In this document: positions 52,885 to 60,964 of the stretch, in pieces
Position numbering within the stretch: position 1 is the first letter of the stretch
Layout of the letters: each line of letters begins with the position of its first letter
Translations under genes and position numbers: made by a program
Notes under the pieces: model-generated
Told to the model about the DNA's origin: nothing
Database searches by the model: none
Seen by the model: only the letters and a program-made list of their open reading frames with translations
DNA from: Candidatus Cohnella colombiensis
Lineage (GTDB): Bacteria > Bacillota > Bacilli > Paenibacillales > Paenibacillaceae
DNA: 64,000 nucleotides
Direction: 5' to 3'
NCBI GenBank assembly: GCA_029203125.1
Contig: CP119317.1
Coordinates: 2,232,001-2,296,000 of the forward strand

Positions 52885-52898
52885 TGAAAACGCTTACA
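52885..52898. promoter_or_regulatory. cre site upstream of the cluster B regulator
   Basis: TGAAAACGCTTACA matches the CcpA consensus TGWAANCGNTNWCA in full, and is near-palindromic. It lies 34 bases upstream of the yesN-type start codon, where bound CcpA would hinder transcription. Confidence 0.8.
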
Positions 52899-53085
52899 AT
52901 TAAAATGAATCAAAATAAAAAATATTGTGTAAATGCATCAATACTATTCTACTAGAATAAATTCCCTCTGTATACTTTGTAATGTATAGATATTACTTAG
53001 TTTTTGATAGATGTAAGTCGCAATAATCTCGATTGCTCCATCCCTCAGCAGCTTTCATCAACTAAAACATGGGAGCCTCTGAGCA

Positions 53086-53131
53086 CGACAAAATATAAAA
53101 ACACCCGCTGGTCCAATGACCATGCGGGGTT
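53086..53131 (-). terminator. Terminator of rnpB
   Basis: Minus-strand hairpin: CCCGC and GGTC pair with GACC and GCGGG around the loop ATTG, followed by TGTTTTTATATTTT. Confidence 0.88.
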
Positions 53132-53141
53132 ATGTACAACT

Positions 53142-53566
53142 GGGAAGCTTGCCGTAAGCCGGGTTCTGTACTTCCGGTGGTAGTCGCGGGCAGCGTACGC
53201 CACCCTCCCACGATGGAAGCGACAATCATCTTTCTAGGCCGTTCATTGCTAAACGGCTCAAGCGACCAACCCGAACGCACCCCGGGCTAGGGCTGTAGCT
53301 TAAAGCTACTACGTTCTCCTCGGTCTTGCTCCAGATGGGGTTTACCAGGAACAAAGTCACCAGTGCTCCTCGTGGTCTCTTACACCACGGTTCCATCCTT
53401 GCCTGTGCCATCATCCCTCTTGGGGATAAAAGGCCATCGGCGGTCCATTTCTGTGGCCCGATCCTTCAGCTCGCGCTGACTGGACGTTATCCAGCATCCT
53501 GCCCTATGGAGCCCGGACTTTCCTCTCGTGGCGCGAAGCCACCAGCGATTGTCTGTCAAGCTTACC
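53142..53566 (-). ncRNA. rnpB: RNase P RNA, ancestral (class A) form
   Basis: About 425 nt, the catalytic RNA that cuts the 5' leader of tRNA precursors. On the minus strand it starts GGTAAGCTTGACAGACAATC, continues with the universal GAGGAAAGTCCGGGCTCC and CATAGGGCAG, then CCGCCGATGGCC and GGTAAACCCC, and ends ACAGAACCCGGCTTAC. The P1 helix AAGCTTG pairs with CAAGCTT at the 3' end. The core wording (GGGCTCCATAGGGCAG, GCCGATGGCC, CTGGAGCAAG, GGCCTAGA) resembles class A as in E. coli, rather than the B. subtilis class B. Open frames on either strand here are shadows. Ends are estimated to within a few bases. Confidence 0.95.
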
Positions 53567-53580
53567 AGTTTGCAACGATT

Positions 53581-53609
53581 AGTATAACGCGAATCGTTCA
53601 TAATAACAA
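53581..53609 (-). promoter_or_regulatory. Promoter of rnpB
   Basis: Minus strand TTGTTA (plus 53604-53609), 17-base spacer, TATACT (53581-53586). The predicted start of transcription lies about 7 bases before the 5' end of the RNA. Confidence 0.68.
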
Positions 53610-53627
53610 CGGAAATCAATGGAGAAT

Positions 53628-54743
53628 TTATCGAAGCTTGAAAGGCTCTGTGTTTACTTGTGATGCGAATATTTCTGTTGTATAGCCTTTTTCTTTTAAT
53701 TGCTGTTGTAGCCATTCCGCTGTTTTCGCTTTCATTATCTTTTCAGCATTATGACCTGGATCAATGACTGCTAGACCCATCGCTTCCGCATCCTGTGCAG
53801 TATGATAATCGATGTCGCCCGTGACAAGAACATCGGCTCCCGCAAACGAAGCATGACGAATATAACGTCCGCCAGATCCTCCGAGTACCGCTACTTTCCG
53901 AATCTGACGCGAGCCGTCGCCGACCAATCGAACGAACGGTACATCGAATGCTGACTTCACACGCTCGGCGAACTGATCAAGACTTTCTGGCGTATCGAGT
54001 ACACCTACGCGGCCAAGACCGAAGGAGCGGCCTTTCAAATCCATAGGATACAAATCATAAGCGACTTCCTCGTACGGATGTGCCTTTAGCATTGCTGCGA
54101 TAACCGCTTTACGAACACTTTGCGGGACAACGGTTTCGATTCGAATTTCCGCAACGTGTTCCAGTTTCCCTTGCTTTCCAATGAAAGGGTCAGTCCCTTC
54201 ACGTGGTTCGAAAGTTCCCGTACCTTCGGTATTAAAGCTGCAATGACTGTAATTGCCAATCCAACCCGCACCTGCGCCAAACAAAGCAGCACGTACTTTA
54301 TCTTGATGCGTCTGAGGTACAAACACAACAAGTTTGAACAGTTGATCGGTATGTACTTCTTCAAGCACTTCACGGCCTACGAGCTGGAGCGCTTCTGCCA
54401 TCCAATCGTTCATCCCACCGTCAGCAGTATCCAAATTCGTATGAGATACATACACAGCAATGTCATTGCGAAGCAAGCTTGCTGCCAAAGCACCTGCTGG
54501 CGTATCTGTTCGCAAATGTGCGAGTGGTCGATAGATGACTGCATGATGCGCGATAATTAGCTCTGCACCTATTTTTGTAGCTTCCTCTACAACTTCAGCA
54601 TTAACATCTAGCGCTATTAACACACGTCCAATCGGCTTCGCAGCTGATCCGACCTGAAGGCCAATCTTATCGTCGGGTACAGCATAGTGCTTTGGTGCGA
54701 GACGCTCCATCAATTGGATGATCGTTTCACCTCGGGCAAACAT
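53628..54743 (-). CDS. yqfO: Nif3/YqfO-family dinuclear metal centre protein
   Basis: 371 residues. The N-terminal Nif3 half has the metal ligands IIAHHAVIYRPLAHLRTD; a PII/CutA-like insert follows (about 125-235, FKLVVFVPQTHQDKVRAALFGAGAGWIGNYSHC). The C-terminal half has AVLGGSGGRYIRHASFAGADVLVTGDIDYHTAQDA and VIDPGHNAEK. The function is unknown. Start 54743 has AAAGGAGG 8 bases upstream. It overlaps trmK by 34 bases, the order found in B. subtilis (trmK-yqfO). Confidence 0.93.
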   Translation of the reverse strand: MFARGETIIQLMERLAPKHYAVPDDKIGLQVGSAAKPIGRVLIALDVNAEVVEEATKIGAELIIAHHAVIYRPLAHLRTDTPAGALAASLLRNDIAVYVSHTNLDTADGGMNDWMAEALQLVGREVLEEVHTDQLFKLVVFVPQTHQDKVRAALFGAGAGWIGNYSHCSFNTEGTGTFEPREGTDPFIGKQGKLEHVAEIRIETVVPQSVRKAVIAAMLKAHPYEEVAYDLYPMDLKGRSFGLGRVGVLDTPESLDQFAERVKSAFDVPFVRLVGDGSRQIRKVAVLGGSGGRYIRHASFAGADVLVTGDIDYHTAQDAEAMGLAVIDPGHNAEKIMKAKTAEWLQQQLKEKGYTTEIFASQVNTEPFKLR

Positions 54744-55489
54744 GCGAGCACCTCCTTTATCTGACGCACATCTTCCTGCCATTCACTCGCTTTCTCTGCT
54801 GCACCTGGTGCTTCAGAGTAACTTAATTGCAGGATGACACGCTCTCGTTTTGCAATTTCCTGCTCCCAATTTTTATAAAACTCAGGTGATGGATTGCGAA
54901 GCAGTAACGGACCCATCTCCTCCATCCACACTCGCGCAATCCTCGGCAGCACGGGTGATAATAATGTTTGATCATACAAGCTGGCTTGACGCTCTTGCGT
55001 CACTGCTTCACTATTCAAACGAACTGCACGTATTAATGTGTATATGACCCCATCTTCTTCTAACAGTAGCTCTTGATCGATAACATAATGATGCTTAACT
55101 AACCACTGTCTAACCGAGCCTTCTGCAACATGCGGAGACAAGACCAAGGTCGAGACACCACTTAACTTGTCTATCCCTTGTTCAAGTATTCGTACCATTA
55201 AACTACCACCCATACCGGCTATCGCAACTGTATCGACTTCGCCTACATTGAGCACTGCGAGTCCATCTCCGAGTCGCACTGAAATAACACCCTCAAGTCC
55301 CGCATCGCGAACTTGACGAGTCGCTGCCTCTACAGGGCCTTCATGGACGTCTCCCGCAACAGCATAGCTGATTCGTTCCTGACTTGCCAAAAAAACAGGA
55401 AGCAGCGCGTGATCTGTCCCAATATCTGCAAACCGAGCACCCTGCGGCACCCAGCTTGCAAGTGCAGCTAAGCGCCGGGACAATTTCAC
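54710..55489 (-). CDS. trmK: tRNA (adenine(22)-N(1))-methyltransferase TrmK
   Basis: 259 residues from the GTG at 55489 (VKLSRRLAALASWVP), with GGAG 5 bases upstream. The frame is also open from an ATG at 55522, directly behind the previous stop, but with a weaker site. SAM-binding motif FADIGTDHALLPVFL, then AGDVHEGPVEAA, VDTVAIAGMGGSLM and LVLSPHVAEGSVRQWL. It methylates A22 of tRNA. The C-terminal coiled coil (about 195-240) is typical of the family. Its end overlaps the Nif3 gene by 34 bases, so the two are translationally coupled. Confidence 0.92.
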   Translation of the reverse strand: MKLSRRLAALASWVPQGARFADIGTDHALLPVFLASQERISYAVAGDVHEGPVEAATRQVRDAGLEGVISVRLGDGLAVLNVGEVDTVAIAGMGGSLMVRILEQGIDKLSGVSTLVLSPHVAEGSVRQWLVKHHYVIDQELLLEEDGVIYTLIRAVRLNSEAVTQERQASLYDQTLLSPVLPRIARVWMEEMGPLLLRNPSPEFYKNWEQEIAKRERVILQLSYSEAPGAAEKASEWQEDVRQIKEVLACLPEVKRSSN

Positions 55490-55522
55490 ACCTGCTCCAA
55501 CGATTCCCTTTTCCATCATCAT

Positions 55523-56356
55523 CTAAGCAACCCATTCCATCCAATGTTTTCTAAGCCAGAACAATAATGATCCGGATAATGCAATTTTGATAGCTAACAA
55601 CACTTTTATCGAGCTTACATTAAGCTGATACAGTGCTGAATAAATTTCAGGCATGATCCATAATATCAGTGCTGACACAAAGAACACAACGCCAATCGAT
55701 TTATTCCGCACTTGCATAAACCAGCAGAGCCATAAGAACAGCAGCGACGCGGGTATCCAGAACACTTGTGTTTCTAACCAGCTCGGATCTGGCATCTGAT
55801 GTGACAGCAATCTCGAATAGATGACGATGACAACAACCCAACCGAGCCAATGGAATAGCGGAAATTCTAATGCAATCCCACATAAAATCCATATTACTGC
55901 ACACAGTGATAAGAATATTATCGAACCCCACATATCCGTCCATCCATGAAGCTTTAAGATGGCCATACCCATACCGAGCAGGAACAGCATTCCTCCACCA
56001 ACAAATAACAACCCTCGAACTGGACTCTTTTCTTTCAACCAGCCTCCAATACCGACTAGCGCAGCAGTTCCAATTCCAGTAACCGCAATTTGCAATAGTA
56101 AGGGAAACACGCTAAAATAAAGAGCAACAAAGCAGATACAGGTAAAAATTCCAAAAGTAAGCAACCAATACTTCCCTGAAGCTTGTCCAATTTTACTCAC
56201 TGTATTTCCTACGAGCCCTTTAGGACGTTCATTCATATCATCCAAGTAAAGGTTGAGTAAAAAGTTACAATATTGCTCCGGTAGAAGCTTAGTCCGACGC
56301 CAAGATTCAATTTCGCTCGTAATGATTTTACGCTTTTCTTCATCTAGAACAGCCAT
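55523..56356 (-). CDS. Polytopic membrane protein, unknown function
   Basis: 277 residues. A cytoplasmic N-terminal domain of about 65 residues (KRKIITSEIESWRRTKLLPEQYCNFLLNLY) resembles the start of DUF2157 proteins and precedes about eight or nine membrane segments. Start 56356 has AGGAGG 9 bases upstream. It lies between sigA and trmK, where Bacillus has other small genes. The function is unknown. Confidence 0.72.
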   Translation of the reverse strand: MAVLDEEKRKIITSEIESWRRTKLLPEQYCNFLLNLYLDDMNERPKGLVGNTVSKIGQASGKYWLLTFGIFTCICFVALYFSVFPLLLQIAVTGIGTAALVGIGGWLKEKSPVRGLLFVGGGMLFLLGMGMAILKLHGWTDMWGSIIFLSLCAVIWILCGIALEFPLFHWLGWVVVIVIYSRLLSHQMPDPSWLETQVFWIPASLLFLWLCWFMQVRNKSIGVVFFVSALILWIMPEIYSALYQLNVSSIKVLLAIKIALSGSLLFWLRKHWMEWVA

Positions 56357-56383
56357 TCTGTTGTTCCTCCTCATCCCATTGGA

Positions 56384-56418
56384 AGAAAAAGACCTTCAAC
56401 CATTACGGTAAAGGTCTC
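56384..56418 (-). terminator. Terminator of sigA
   Basis: AGACCTT / AAGGTCT stem with a 14-base loop, followed on the minus strand by TTTTCTT, about 20 bases past the sigA stop. Confidence 0.85.
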
Positions 56419-56438
56419 AACATGATTTGATACGATAT

Positions 56439-57569
56439 TTATTCTAAAAAATCTTTCAACCTTTTACTGCGGCTAGGGTGACGAAGCTTACGTAACGCCT
56501 TCGCTTCAATTTGACGAATGCGTTCACGAGTAACACCGAAAACTTTACCGACCTCTTCTAACGTCCGGGTCCGTCCATCATCTAAGCCGAACCGTAATCT
56601 TAATACTTGTTCCTCGCGATCGGTCAACGTATCAAGTACATCTTCAAGCTGTTCTTTCAGTAGCTCATATGCAGCAGCATCTGCAGGTGCGAGTGCTTCC
56701 TGATCCTCAATGAAGTCGCCCAGATGTGAATCGTCTTCTTCACCAATTGGCGTCTCTAACGATACTGGCTCTTGTGCAATCTTCATAATTTCGCGCACCT
56801 TCTCGACACTAAGCTCCATCTGTTCAGCGATTTCTTCAGGCGCTGGTTCTCTACCAAGTTCCTGCAACAGCTGGCGTGATACTCGGATGAGCTTATTAAT
56901 CGTCTCGACCATGTGAACTGGAATCCGAATCGTTCTTGCTTGGTCCGCTATTGCTCGAGTTATCGCTTGACGAATCCACCAAGTGGCATAAGTACTAAAT
57001 TTAAAGCCCTTCTCATAATCGAACTTTTCCACTGCTTTAAGTAGTCCCATATTGCCTTCTTGAATGAGATCAAGGAACAGCATGCCACGACCGACATACC
57101 TCTTTGCAATACTTACGACCAGTCTAAGGTTGGCTTCCGCTAGCTTCTTCTTGGCATCGTCGGCATCATATCCGCCATTCTCGATCTTTTTAGCCAATTC
57201 AATTTCATCATCTGCACCCAATAAAGGTACGCGTCCAATTTCCTTTAAGTACATCCGAACGGGATCGTTAATCTTAATGCCTGGCGGGAGAGATAAGTCA
57301 TCATCGAAATTAAATTCGTCGCGCTCTCTTTCTTCCCCTTCTCCGTGTCTGCGCAAATCATCATGATCATTCACAACATCGATTCCAGAATCTGCTAATT
57401 GCTCAAAAAATTCATCAATTTGCTCTGGATCCTGATCAAAAGGAGATAGTTTCTCCATGATGTCTTTATAGGTTAAGGCAGACTTCTTCTTACCCTGCTC
57501 CATCAGTTGAGCTTTCACTAGCTCTAATGTTGCTTCTGTTTCTAGTCCGGTGTGTTGATCGTTAGCCAT
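56439..57569 (-). CDS. rpoD: RNA polymerase primary sigma factor SigA (RpoD)
   Basis: 376 residues, the housekeeping sigma factor. Region 1.1 (about 8-60), then region 1.2 DPVRMYLKEIGRVPLL, region 2 with NLRLVVSIAKRYVGRGMLFLDLIQEGNMGLLKAVEKFDYEKGFKF split over 2.1-2.3 and STYATWWIRQAITRAI (2.4), region 3, and region 4 with the helix-turn-helix TLEEVGKVFGVTRERIRQIEAKALRKLRHP. GGAGGAGGGAG precedes the start. It is in the dnaG-rpoD operon as in B. subtilis. Confidence 0.97.
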   Translation of the reverse strand: MANDQHTGLETEATLELVKAQLMEQGKKKSALTYKDIMEKLSPFDQDPEQIDEFFEQLADSGIDVVNDHDDLRRHGEGEERERDEFNFDDDLSLPPGIKINDPVRMYLKEIGRVPLLGADDEIELAKKIENGGYDADDAKKKLAEANLRLVVSIAKRYVGRGMLFLDLIQEGNMGLLKAVEKFDYEKGFKFSTYATWWIRQAITRAIADQARTIRIPVHMVETINKLIRVSRQLLQELGREPAPEEIAEQMELSVEKVREIMKIAQEPVSLETPIGEEDDSHLGDFIEDQEALAPADAAAYELLKEQLEDVLDTLTDREEQVLRLRFGLDDGRTRTLEEVGKVFGVTRERIRQIEAKALRKLRHPSRSKRLKDFLE

Positions 57570-57604
57570 TACGACTCCCTCCTCCCTAACTCAGCGAACA
57601 GCGT

Positions 57605-59428
57605 TTATTTTTTACGTTGCTGCTTCAGGGTGCTCATCTCTTGTGCAATTTGTGCAGCTTGCAGGTGCTCACCAAGCTTCAGTAAGCGTTGCATTTCCTC
57701 ATTCATGCGATCTATCTCTCTCATGAAGGTAGCATCTTCAATGGTGCGAAAATAACCCTCCAATACGCGCTCGTCAAATGGGAAATCCTCTAGTGCAATT
57801 GAACTTGCAGTTCGCTCCAAGCGATCATCTTGTAGGAAAGCCGTGAAGCGACCTACATCCGGCGATTGGCCTTGAGCATAGTATGAATATAAATAAGCAG
57901 CAATAGCTGCGTGGTCCTCTACGTTAAAATGAGCACCTATTCGAGATTGAACAATAGTTGACGTATCCGCATCAAGCATCATCCAAAGCAATAGGTGACG
58001 TTCCGCTTTAATGTAGGCTGGGGTAAGGGTAGGAAGTTTGGGGGATGATCTCTTATCATTCCATACATTATTCCACGAACTTGCAGGAATATCCCCTATG
58101 TTTCCCAATTTCTCCTGTTGTCTAATTTCGACGCTTTCCTGCTTCAACGTATCTAGAGAGACGCCGAACTCTTGAGCGAGCTCCTTCAGCAGCAATTCAC
58201 GTTCTGTTGGAGAATCTCGGCGAGCGACCAGCTTTACAGCTTCACGCAAATACCGAATTCTTCCATCTTCTTCTAGGAGTATATGGGATTTCCTTAAATA
58301 TATAAGTTGAAATTTCACAGTTGATACAGCTGCTTCAATCACTTCGCGCATAAACGTACTTGGACCCTTTGCAGTAATATATTCATCTGGGTCCATACGA
58401 TTCGGAAGCTCGCATACCCTGACGATTAAGCCTACACTTTCTAAGATCGGAATACTCTTGATCGCAGCAGCTTGTCCCGCATCATCTCCGTCGTAGCATA
58501 GAACAACTTCTTCAGCGAACCTCTTAAGCTGTGTAGCATGCTCAGATGTAAGTGCAGTACCCATCGTAGCTAAGCCATTATGGACACCCGCAGACCATGC
58601 TTTGATAACATCAACATAGCCTTCGAATAAAACCGCTTGCCTAGTCCGCCTAATTGTAGCTTTAGCAGCATGCAACCGATAAAATGTACGACTTTTGTTG
58701 AACAGCGGCGTTTCTGGAGAATTCAGATATTTCGGTTGACCATCAGACATGATCCGTCCGCCAAATGCAATGACTTGTCCATTTCCATCTTGGATCGGAA
58801 AAATAATTCGATCACGGAATCGGTCGACATAGCCTTCGCCTTCCTGACGTTTCGAAAGTAATCCCCCGAGCTCCATTTCTGCTGCCTCGTAACCTTTGCG
58901 CTCAAGTGCTCCAGTTAATGTGTCCCATCTTGAAGGGGCATAACCGATTGCGAATTCCTCAATCAACGTATCCGTGAACCCTCGCGTTCGCAAGTATTCC
59001 ATCGCTGGCTTTCCAGGTTCCGTATTCCGAAGAATGTAGTGGTATAGCTTCGCACTGTACTCATGTGCTTCAACTAATGTAATCTTTTCTCGTTGCCGTG
59101 GCGAAGGCTCCTCATGACCTGCAGTTGACCATGTAACAGGTATATCTGCTTCAATCGCGAGCATCTTAACCGCTTCTGGAAACGAAATCGCCTCCATCTC
59201 CATCACAAACTTAATGGCATTTCCGCCCTTTCCGCAACCGTAACAATGAAAAATTTGTTTCTCTGGTGTGACGGTGAAAGAAGGCGTCTTCTCAGAATGA
59301 AATGGACAAAGCCCCTTTAAGTATTTGCCATTTTTGACGAGATGAACAACCTTACCTACGGTTTCGGCTATATCATGGCGGCGCAACACTTCGTCAATGA
59401 CGGTTTGAGGGATCGATCCGTAATTCAT
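57605..59428 (-). CDS. dnaG: DNA primase DnaG
   Basis: 607 residues. N-terminal CHC2 zinc domain (CPFHSEKTPSFTVTPEKQIFHCYGCGKGGN, about 41-70, in two parts), the catalytic TOPRIM core (about 260-345; VLFEGYVDVI, VLCYDGDDAGQAAA, EYITAKGP) and a C-terminal DnaB-binding helical domain (about 450-607). It makes RNA primers for replication. AAGGTGGA precedes the start. It lies upstream of rpoD in the usual macromolecular-synthesis operon. Confidence 0.96.
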   Translation of the reverse strand: MNYGSIPQTVIDEVLRRHDIAETVGKVVHLVKNGKYLKGLCPFHSEKTPSFTVTPEKQIFHCYGCGKGGNAIKFVMEMEAISFPEAVKMLAIEADIPVTWSTAGHEEPSPRQREKITLVEAHEYSAKLYHYILRNTEPGKPAMEYLRTRGFTDTLIEEFAIGYAPSRWDTLTGALERKGYEAAEMELGGLLSKRQEGEGYVDRFRDRIIFPIQDGNGQVIAFGGRIMSDGQPKYLNSPETPLFNKSRTFYRLHAAKATIRRTRQAVLFEGYVDVIKAWSAGVHNGLATMGTALTSEHATQLKRFAEEVVLCYDGDDAGQAAAIKSIPILESVGLIVRVCELPNRMDPDEYITAKGPSTFMREVIEAAVSTVKFQLIYLRKSHILLEEDGRIRYLREAVKLVARRDSPTERELLLKELAQEFGVSLDTLKQESVEIRQQEKLGNIGDIPASSWNNVWNDKRSSPKLPTLTPAYIKAERHLLLWMMLDADTSTIVQSRIGAHFNVEDHAAIAAYLYSYYAQGQSPDVGRFTAFLQDDRLERTASSIALEDFPFDERVLEGYFRTIEDATFMREIDRMNEEMQRLLKLGEHLQAAQIAQEMSTLKQQRKK

Positions 59429-59515
59429 TTCAATCCACCTTATCTTCCTAAGACAAAGCCATCCGACAATTATGATTAATTAGATTGGACGGAAACTTCG
59501 TCGTAATACTATTCG

Positions 59516-59986
59516 CTAAACGTTGTGCTTTTCCTGCATTCCCTGCAATAGAGTTGTCAGTTTTTGTTGAAATCGATCACGATCTTCGTCTGTAAAAGGT
59601 TTTGGCCCTTTCGTCCTCTGACCCCCGCGACGCTGTTTTGCTGAAAAATGTCGTTGCGCCAACAATCCCTCGATATCCTCTTCACGAATCAATTTCCCGC
59701 GAGGGGTAATTACAGCCGCGCCACGTGCAAGACCTAAAGCTGCTAAGCCATAATCGCCAGTAACTAGAATATCACTTTTCTTGAGCATGTTCGCGATATA
59801 GAGGTCTGCGGCTTGATCGCTTGCATCTACGGTAACGACTTCTACAGAAGGCTCTGGCTGAAGCACATGAGCATGACTCGATACGAGTAATGCTGTCGCT
59901 CCACAACCTCTTACAGTTCGAGCAATTTCCGACTTTACTGGACACGCATCGCCATCTACAACGACACGATTTCGTTCGAATGTCAT
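59516..59986 (-). CDS. yqxD: YaiI/YqxD family protein (DUF188)
   Basis: 156 residues from the ATG at 59986 (GGTGA 5 bases upstream). Matches DUF188: VVVDGDACPVKSEIARTVRG, VTVDASDQAADLYIANMLKKSDILVTGDYGLAALGLARGA and IEGLLAQRHFSAKQRRGGQRTKGPKPFTDEDR. It resembles PIN-type nucleases in its Asp pattern, but the activity is not known. The order ppsR-yqxD-dnaG-rpoD matches B. subtilis. Confidence 0.92.
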   Translation of the reverse strand: MTFERNRVVVDGDACPVKSEIARTVRGCGATALLVSSHAHVLQPEPSVEVVTVDASDQAADLYIANMLKKSDILVTGDYGLAALGLARGAAVITPRGKLIREEDIEGLLAQRHFSAKQRRGGQRTKGPKPFTDEDRDRFQQKLTTLLQGMQEKHNV

Positions 59987-60077
59987 GAGGTTCACCCATA
60001 TCCTAACCAAAGTTTGCCGTATTATTATATACGCTAACCGCAGACGAAATCCTGCATTTGAACAATTAAAATAATTG

Positions 60078-60102
60078 AAAAGAGAACCTTTCGGCTCTCT
60101 TC
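60078..60102 (-). terminator. Terminator after ppsR
   Basis: AAGAGAGCC / GGTTCTCTT stem with G-U pairing and a GAAA loop, followed on the minus strand by TTCAATTATTTT. It would separate glyQ-glyS-ppsR from yqxD-dnaG-rpoD. Confidence 0.72.
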
Positions 60103-60130
60103 TGAGTTCAAGTTATCATTCGTCCAACAA

Positions 60131-60937
60131 TTACTTCTCAAAATGTTCTAAAATCAAGCTTGCTGTTTCTTCAACCGCTTTATTGGATACATCGATGACG
60201 TGACATCCAAGCTTGTCCATCACTTGTCTAGCATGCTCATTCTCCAACCGAATTCGTTCCGTAGTCGCATAAGGCGCTGTGCCTGGCAAACCAAGCGCCT
60301 TCAGTCTTTCCTTGCGAATCGCATTCAATACATCTGTATTAATCGTTAAACCGATAATTTTCTCCTTTGGTACACGAAACAGTTCTTGAGGCGGAGCTAA
60401 TTCCGGTATGAGCGGTACATTGACGACTTTGAACGTTTTGTGTGCCAGCACCATGGACAACGGTGTCTTAGAAGTTCGAGAGACTCCTAACAAAATGATA
60501 TCCGCCTTGAGAATACCTGTCACATCGCGAGCATCATCATAACGCACAGCGAATTCAATCGCCTCAACCTTCCGGAAGTAATTCGCGTCGAGTACATGAT
60601 TTAATCCTGGCTCATGACGCGACTCAATCCCTAACGAATGTTCCAATTTAGCGATTAACGGCCCCAACAAATCAATTGCGATAATCCCCAAATCAACAGC
60701 CTGTTCCTTCATGTAGTCTCTCAAAAAAGGAATAACTAGTGTGTACAGCACGATGCCTTTATCTATTTTAGCTACGTGAAGCACTGCATCGATGCTCTGT
60801 CGGTTTTGGATAAATGCTGCACGTCGAATTTGAATGTTTGTCGGATGGAACTGAGCGGCAGCTGCTCGCACAGCAAGCTCACCGGTATCTCCTGCAGAAT
60901 CGGACACGACGTAAACGGTTATGCTTTGCTCAACCAT
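60131..60937 (-). CDS. ppsR: PEP synthase / PPDK regulatory protein (bifunctional kinase-pyrophosphorylase)
   Basis: 268 residues of the DUF299 family, which inactivates phosphoenolpyruvate synthase or pyruvate phosphate dikinase with ADP and reactivates it with phosphate. P-loop DIILLGVSRTSKTPLSMVLAHK (about 150-171), YVVSDSAGDTGELAVRAAAAQF near the N-terminus and VNVPLIPELAPPQELF. GAAAGGGG precedes the start. In B. subtilis it is co-transcribed with ccpN; no ccpN is present here. Confidence 0.92.
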   Translation of the reverse strand: MVEQSITVYVVSDSAGDTGELAVRAAAAQFHPTNIQIRRAAFIQNRQSIDAVLHVAKIDKGIVLYTLVIPFLRDYMKEQAVDLGIIAIDLLGPLIAKLEHSLGIESRHEPGLNHVLDANYFRKVEAIEFAVRYDDARDVTGILKADIILLGVSRTSKTPLSMVLAHKTFKVVNVPLIPELAPPQELFRVPKEKIIGLTINTDVLNAIRKERLKALGLPGTAPYATTERIRLENEHARQVMDKLGCHVIDVSNKAVEETASLILEHFEK

Positions 60938-60964
60938 GCGGCAGCCCCTTTCGTTATCGTTATT

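Noticed and set aside
53062..53715. Several open frames on both strands
   Set aside because: They lie in or against the RNase P RNA gene and its terminator, overlap each other and lack ribosome binding sites.
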